From UBA1444 sp964601085 (GTDB lineage Bacteria; Bacillota; Negativicutes; UBA1444), in assembly GCA_964601085.1 (NCBI GenBank), contig CAZRLN010000005.1, forward strand, positions 1 through 64,000: DNA of 64,000 nt. The letters are read 5' to 3'. Positions 60,187 to 64,000 of this stretch are shown here, piece after piece. The translations under genes and the position numbers were made by a program. The notes under the pieces are model-generated. The model did not search any database. It saw nothing but the letters and a program-made list of their open reading frames with translations, and was not told where the DNA came from. Each line of letters starts with the position of its first letter. Position 1 is the stretch's first letter.

Positions 60187-62841
60187 TTATTGGCCTTTCA
60201 GACGCAAAAATAGTTTCACGAGCTCGTTGAGGAGCAGCGGGACTAGCGACAGGGCAAACACGATTCCCCAGTCATGCAGACTCAAATTGGTTACTTTGAA
60301 GGCATCGGCCAAAAATGGGATCGAGATCACGGCCAATTGCAGAATGAACCCGGCAATGATCGCGCCGATCAGGTAACGGTTGGAGAACAAACCGATCTGG
60401 AAGATAGATTTTGTGGAGTTGCGCATCGCCAGCGAGTAGAAAAGCTGAGAAGCAGCCAACACGACAAAGGACATGGTGCGGGCATTGGTCAGGACCACCT
60501 CGGGAATGTCGCGGGAGCCCAGGCTGTAACCGAATTCGGCCAGACCCAGATAAAAAGCCGCCAAGGTCAGAATGCCGATCACTGTGCCGCCCATCACGGC
60601 CCAGATACCGGCGCCGCCGGCAAAGAAGCTTTCTCTGGGGTCGCGCGGCTTCTGCCGCATGACGTCGCCGTCGCCGGGGTCGACGCCGAGGGCGATGGCC
60701 GGTAGCGAGTCGGTGATCAGGTTGATCCAGAGGATCTGCGTTGGCAACAACGGCACGGGCCAGAAGAAGAGGATGGAGGCAAAAATGGCCACTACTTCGC
60801 CGAGATTGCACGATAACAGAAACACGACCGCTTTCTTGATATTGTTATAAATGTTTCGGCCCTCTTCGATAGCATGGACGATGGTGGTGAAATTGTCGTC
60901 GGTCAGGATCATGTCGCTGGCGCCTTTGGAGACGTCGGTACCGGTAATGCCCATGGCTACGCCGATGTCGGCGTATTTCAGCGAGGGAGCGTCATTCACT
61001 CCGTCGCCGGTCATGGAGACAATGTTACCTTGGGCTTTGAAGGCCCGGACGATCTTGACCTTGTGTTCCGGCGAAACCCTCGCGAAGACACGATAGCGGG
61101 AGATACGGTCAGCAAATTCTTCGTCGGAGAGTGAATCGATTTCGGCGCCGGTTAGGCTTTGTTCCAGGGAATCGGCGATACCAAGTTCTCTGGCGATGGC
61201 TACGGCGGTATTTTTGTGGTCGCCGGTGATCATTACCGGTGTGATGCCGGCCATTTTTGCCTTGTGGATGGAATCCTTGACTTCCAGACGGGGAGGGTCG
61301 ATCATGCCGACCAGACCAATCAAGGTCAGATCCATCTCCATCTCTTCGGGAGAAAGCGGCTGGTCGGTGTCTTTATAGGCGGCGCCGAGGACGCGCAGGG
61401 CGGAGTCAGACATTACATCGGCCATGCGCAGATATTCGGCCTTCATTTCTGTCGTGAGCGGAACCGTCTGTCCGTTGACCAAGGCGTGGGTCGAGATTTT
61501 CAGAAGGTTGTCGAGGGCGCCCTTGGTATGGACCCGATGGGTTTCACTTTCCCGGTTGAGGGTCGACATCAGCTTGCGATCGGAGTCGAAGGGCTTTTCG
61601 CCAATACGGGGATGCTGAATATTCAGGGCGGCTTTGGTCATTCCATATCTTTCTCCGGCCACGACCAGGGCAACTTCAGTCGGGTCGCCAGTGCTTTGCC
61701 CGTTGTCATAGGTGGCGTCGGAGCAGAGAACGAGCGAGCGCAGAAGCTCGCCGCCATCAGTGCCAAGAGGGGGCGGCTTGTCGCCGACGAGGATATCGGA
61801 AAGAATGCCGTGGGTGTATGTTTTGACGACCGTCATTTTGTTTTGCGTCAGTGTACCGGTCTTGTCCGAACAGATGATGTTGACCGAGCCCAGTGTTTCG
61901 ACCGCCGGTAGTTTTTTGACAATGGCGTTGATCTTGGACATCTTGGTCACGCCGATGGCCAGGACGATGGCTACGATGGCGGCGAGACCCTCCGGTATGG
62001 CTGCGACGGCCAGACTGATCGAGGTCAGGAACATTTCGAACATGTTTCGGCCCTGGAAGAGAGCGATGCCAAAAATTAGCGCGCAGATGCCAATGGCCAG
62101 AAAACCGAGCGTCTTGCCCAGCTCTTCGAGACGGCGCTGCAGGGGAGTCAGGTCTTCATTGCTTTCATCGAGGATTCGGGCGATTTTGCCGATTTCCGTG
62201 TCCATTGCAGTGGCGATGACGATGCCCTCGCCGCGACCATAGGTGGCCAGTGTCGACATGAAGGCCATGTTGATTTTGTCGCCGATCGGGACTTTGGGGT
62301 CATCGATCAAGGCCCGGGCATCTTTGTCCGAAGGAACGGATTCCCCGGTCAGGGCCGATTCCTCTATTTGCAGGTTGGCGCTTTCGATCAGCCGGAGGTC
62401 GGCGGGAACATAGCGGCCGGCGTCAATGAGGACGATGTCGCCGGGGACCAGGTCTTCCGAGTTGATCTCCCGAACTTCGCCGTCGCGTCGGACCAGTGTG
62501 CGCGGCGTTGTCAACTGCTGGAGGGCGGCGATTGCTTTTTCCGCCTTGTACTCCTGAATCACGCCGATAGCGGCGTTCAGAAGAACGACCAGCAGGATGA
62601 TTGCGGAGTCGGCGTATTCGCCGATAAACAGCGTGATGACCGCGGCTCCCAGCAGGACGTAGATCAACATGTCCTGCAGCTGGGCAAAGAACAGGGACAG
62701 TAGACTTTTTTTTGGTTTTCCTTCCAGCTTATTCTGCCCGTAGCGGGCTAATCGTTCCGCGGCCTCCACCCCAGACAGGCCTGTCGCCGCGTCGACATTC
62801 CATTCCCGGAGGACTTCCGATGAGCTTTTGGCGAACCACAT
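60187..62841 (-). CDS. P-type cation-transporting ATPase (Ca2+/Mn2+ type)
   Basis: 884 residues from ATG 62841 (AGAGGTG upstream). Type II P-type ATPase: TGESVP, phosphorylated Asp326 in CSDKTGTLTQNKM, PEGLAAIVAIVLAIGV, GDGVNDAPSLKYADIGVAMGITGTDVSKGASDM, and ten membrane spans. It pumps Ca2+ or Mn2+ out of the cytoplasm. The putative yybP-ykoY leader directly upstream argues for manganese or mixed specificity. Confidence 0.92.
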   Translation of the reverse strand: MWFAKSSSEVLREWNVDAATGLSGVEAAERLARYGQNKLEGKPKKSLLSLFFAQLQDMLIYVLLGAAVITLFIGEYADSAIILLVVLLNAAIGVIQEYKAEKAIAALQQLTTPRTLVRRDGEVREINSEDLVPGDIVLIDAGRYVPADLRLIESANLQIEESALTGESVPSDKDARALIDDPKVPIGDKINMAFMSTLATYGRGEGIVIATAMDTEIGKIARILDESNEDLTPLQRRLEELGKTLGFLAIGICALIFGIALFQGRNMFEMFLTSISLAVAAIPEGLAAIVAIVLAIGVTKMSKINAIVKKLPAVETLGSVNIICSDKTGTLTQNKMTVVKTYTHGILSDILVGDKPPPLGTDGGELLRSLVLCSDATYDNGQSTGDPTEVALVVAGERYGMTKAALNIQHPRIGEKPFDSDRKLMSTLNRESETHRVHTKGALDNLLKISTHALVNGQTVPLTTEMKAEYLRMADVMSDSALRVLGAAYKDTDQPLSPEEMEMDLTLIGLVGMIDPPRLEVKDSIHKAKMAGITPVMITGDHKNTAVAIARELGIADSLEQSLTGAEIDSLSDEEFADRISRYRVFARVSPEHKVKIVRAFKAQGNIVSMTGDGVNDAPSLKYADIGVAMGITGTDVSKGASDMILTDDNFTTIVHAIEEGRNIYNNIKKAVVFLLSCNLGEVVAIFASILFFWPVPLLPTQILWINLITDSLPAIALGVDPGDGDVMRQKPRDPRESFFAGGAGIWAVMGGTVIGILTLAAFYLGLAEFGYSLGSRDIPEVVLTNARTMSFVVLAASQLFYSLAMRNSTKSIFQIGLFSNRYLIGAIIAGFILQLAVISIPFLADAFKVTNLSLHDWGIVFALSLVPLLLNELVKLFLRLKGQ

Positions 62842-62925
62842 TCCCAACACCTCTTTTCCTCATTTCATTCCGGTTTTTCCAAGTTCGGGTTCTGTCGCCG
62901 ATTGTTGTTTGGATGATTCTATGTA

Positions 62926-63077
62926 CAAAAAAAGACTCTCAACACAGAATCTGCCCAGACGAACAGAACCGTGTTAAAAGTCTCGTTACCAAACCCCATT
63001 GTTTTTTGGTCGCAAAGCCAGGAGAATCGATCAATCCGTACTGTTGACCTTGCAAATTCAACTACTCCCTCTTAACA
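62926..63077 (-). promoter_or_regulatory. yybP-ykoY (manganese) riboswitch with terminator
   Basis: The minus strand upstream of the ATPase has the family landmarks in order: GGGAGTAG (63069-63062), AACAGTACGG, CTGGCTTTGCGACC, GGTAACGAGACTTTT, then a 13-bp hairpin (AGACTTTTAACAC and its partner) with T7. Mn2+ is known to bind this RNA and raise expression of P-type exporters by antitermination. A promoter TTGACA (63112-63107) with TTATTA 17 bases downstream precedes it. Confidence 0.75.
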
Positions 63078-63083
63078 ATTTTA

Positions 63084-63112
63084 TAATAAATGAAAAAACA
63101 GGAAGTTGTCAA
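63084..63112 (-). promoter_or_regulatory. Promoter of the riboswitch-controlled ATPase
   Basis: TTGACA (minus, 63112-63107), 17 bases, TTATTA (63089-63084). Confidence 0.55.
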
Positions 63113-63204
63113 TAAAAAATATTCGGAGTATGGATTAAGTTCGTCGAACAGTTCCGCGAATCTGTGAATCGTGAAGGACTATTTTTTTTATTACCAAATC
63201 ATTC

Positions 63205-63210
63205 TATAAT
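63205..63210 (+). promoter_or_regulatory. Candidate -10 box of aroE
   Basis: TATAAT 46 bases before the TTG start of aroE. Between this and the riboswitch promoter (63113-63200) the sequence is AT-rich and featureless. Confidence 0.4.
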
Positions 63211-63255
63211 AGTATAAACACGGAGTAAGATTGTAACCTCTGGGAGGAAAAGACC

Positions 63256-64000
63256 TTGACTCAATTGGAACGGCAAATTTCCGGGCATACGCTTCTGTAT
63301 GCCGTGATCGGTGATCCGGTAAAGCACTCTCTGTCGCCTGTGCTCATGAACAGCGCCTTTGCGGCGAATCAAATCGATGCCGTATATGTCGCGCTGACGG
63401 TGAAAGAGACAGCTGCCCGGCTCGCCATGGACATGGTGCGGACTTTTGGCCTCGGCGGCGTGAACGTCACGATGCCTTTGAAGCAGGCCATTATTCCCTG
63501 GCTGGATCAGTTATCGCCGGCGGCGGAGCTGGTGGGCGCCGCCAATTGCGTGATCAACCGGGAGGGGGTGTTGATCGGCCATAACACCGATTGTACCGGC
63601 TTTCGGCTGTCCCTGGCGAACCATTTTTCGCAGGCGCCGACTGCTGCGTTCCTGCTGGGAGCTGGCGGTGCGGCCCGGGCTATTGCTTCGGAGCTCGTGC
63701 ATTGGGGTTGCCGAACCTTTTACATCACGAACCGGAGCCGGGATAAAGCGGAAGAGCTGGCGGAGATTTTGCGGCCGCGGGGCCGGACGGATATCCGGGT
63801 GCTCGACTGGCAGTCTTCGGAATGGTCGACGGCGCTGGCGGACGTCAATCTGCTGGTGAATGCCACTTCGATCGGCATGGGCGGCGCAGGAAATTTGGCG
63901 GAATTATTGCCTTGGGAATGCCTGAATCAGACAACCGTGATTTATGAGACTGTTTATAATCCCCTGGAAACCTCGTTTTTGCGGCAAGCCCGACAGCGCG
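63256..64000 (+). CDS. aroE: Shikimate dehydrogenase, cut by the window end
   Basis: About 248 codons are visible; the gene continues past 64000. TTG start with GGGAGG eight bases upstream. Motifs are VIGDPVKHSLSPVLMN (shikimate site), GGVNVTMPLKQ, NTDCTGF, and the NADP motif LLGAGGAARAIASEL with NATSIGM. Reduces 3-dehydroshikimate. Together with aroF-tyrA upstream it suggests an aromatic-biosynthesis locus. Confidence 0.93.
   Translation, partial: MTQLERQISGHTLLYAVIGDPVKHSLSPVLMNSAFAANQIDAVYVALTVKETAARLAMDMVRTFGLGGVNVTMPLKQAIIPWLDQLSPAAELVGAANCVINREGVLIGHNTDCTGFRLSLANHFSQAPTAAFLLGAGGAARAIASELVHWGCRTFYITNRSRDKAEELAEILRPRGRTDIRVLDWQSSEWSTALADVNLLVNATSIGMGGAGNLAELLPWECLNQTTVIYETVYNPLETSFLRQARQR

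Overview
The window looks like the chromosome of an anaerobic, moderately GC-rich bacterium of the Bacillota, possibly a diderm Negativicutes/Sporomusaceae relative. The support is strong Shine-Dalgarno sites throughout, a T-box leader, a yybP-ykoY type leader, intrinsic terminators with U-tracts, a ferredoxin-dependent 2-oxoacid oxidoreductase, and AddAB rather than RecBCD. The taxonomic call is inference. No rRNA or tRNA gene was seen.

Region by region. (1) 1-13801 is defence-rich: the trailer end of a type I-C-like CRISPR array, a RelBE-type toxin-antitoxin pair with a palindromic operator, an adaA/ogt alkylation-repair pair, a small secreted crystallin-like protein, korAB, an AlbA_2/Schlafen-type ATPase gene carrying a frame-shifting 13-bp tandem repeat, and a complete four-gene Wadjet (jetABCD) plasmid-defence operon. 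(2) 13841-33752 is a catabolic and transport block: a glycerol-dehydrogenase-like enzyme, a cysteine hydrolase, a diguanylate cyclase, PreA and an orphan branched-chain-type binding protein. A D-amino-acid module follows: two near-identical D-amino-acid transaminases, three N-acyl-D-amino-acid deacylases, a complete Dpp-type peptide ABC transporter and an unusual regulator. Four transcription units here begin with a leader in which a small hexaloop hairpin overlaps an intrinsic terminator. (3) 33909-41204 holds c-di-GMP proteins (GGDEF+HD-GYP, and a degenerate HD-GYP), HtpG and an S9 peptidase. (4) 41389-52068 holds addBA, a metallo-hydrolase, a universal stress protein and a molybdopterin cluster (moaA, MoaD-like, moaC, MOSC, mogA). 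(5) 52071-54349 is a T-box-controlled aroF-tyrA operon; aroE starts at the right edge (63256). (6) Between tyrA and aroE lie an SGNH hydrolase, a RiPP-like cluster (two Tat-type precursors with CXXX cysteine repeats, a radical SAM/SPASM enzyme, a second maturase-like protein and a small accessory protein), a secreted protein, and a P-type cation ATPase behind a probable manganese riboswitch.

Working together: the D-amino-acid block would import peptides, strip acyl groups from D-residues and transaminate them. The CXXX cluster would make a cysteine-modified peptide in the cytoplasm and export it by Tat. The left end forms a layered anti-phage/anti-plasmid island. The most novel candidates are the CXXX-repeat peptide system, the recurring attenuator leader of the D-amino-acid genes, and the repeat-controlled Schlafen-like gene.
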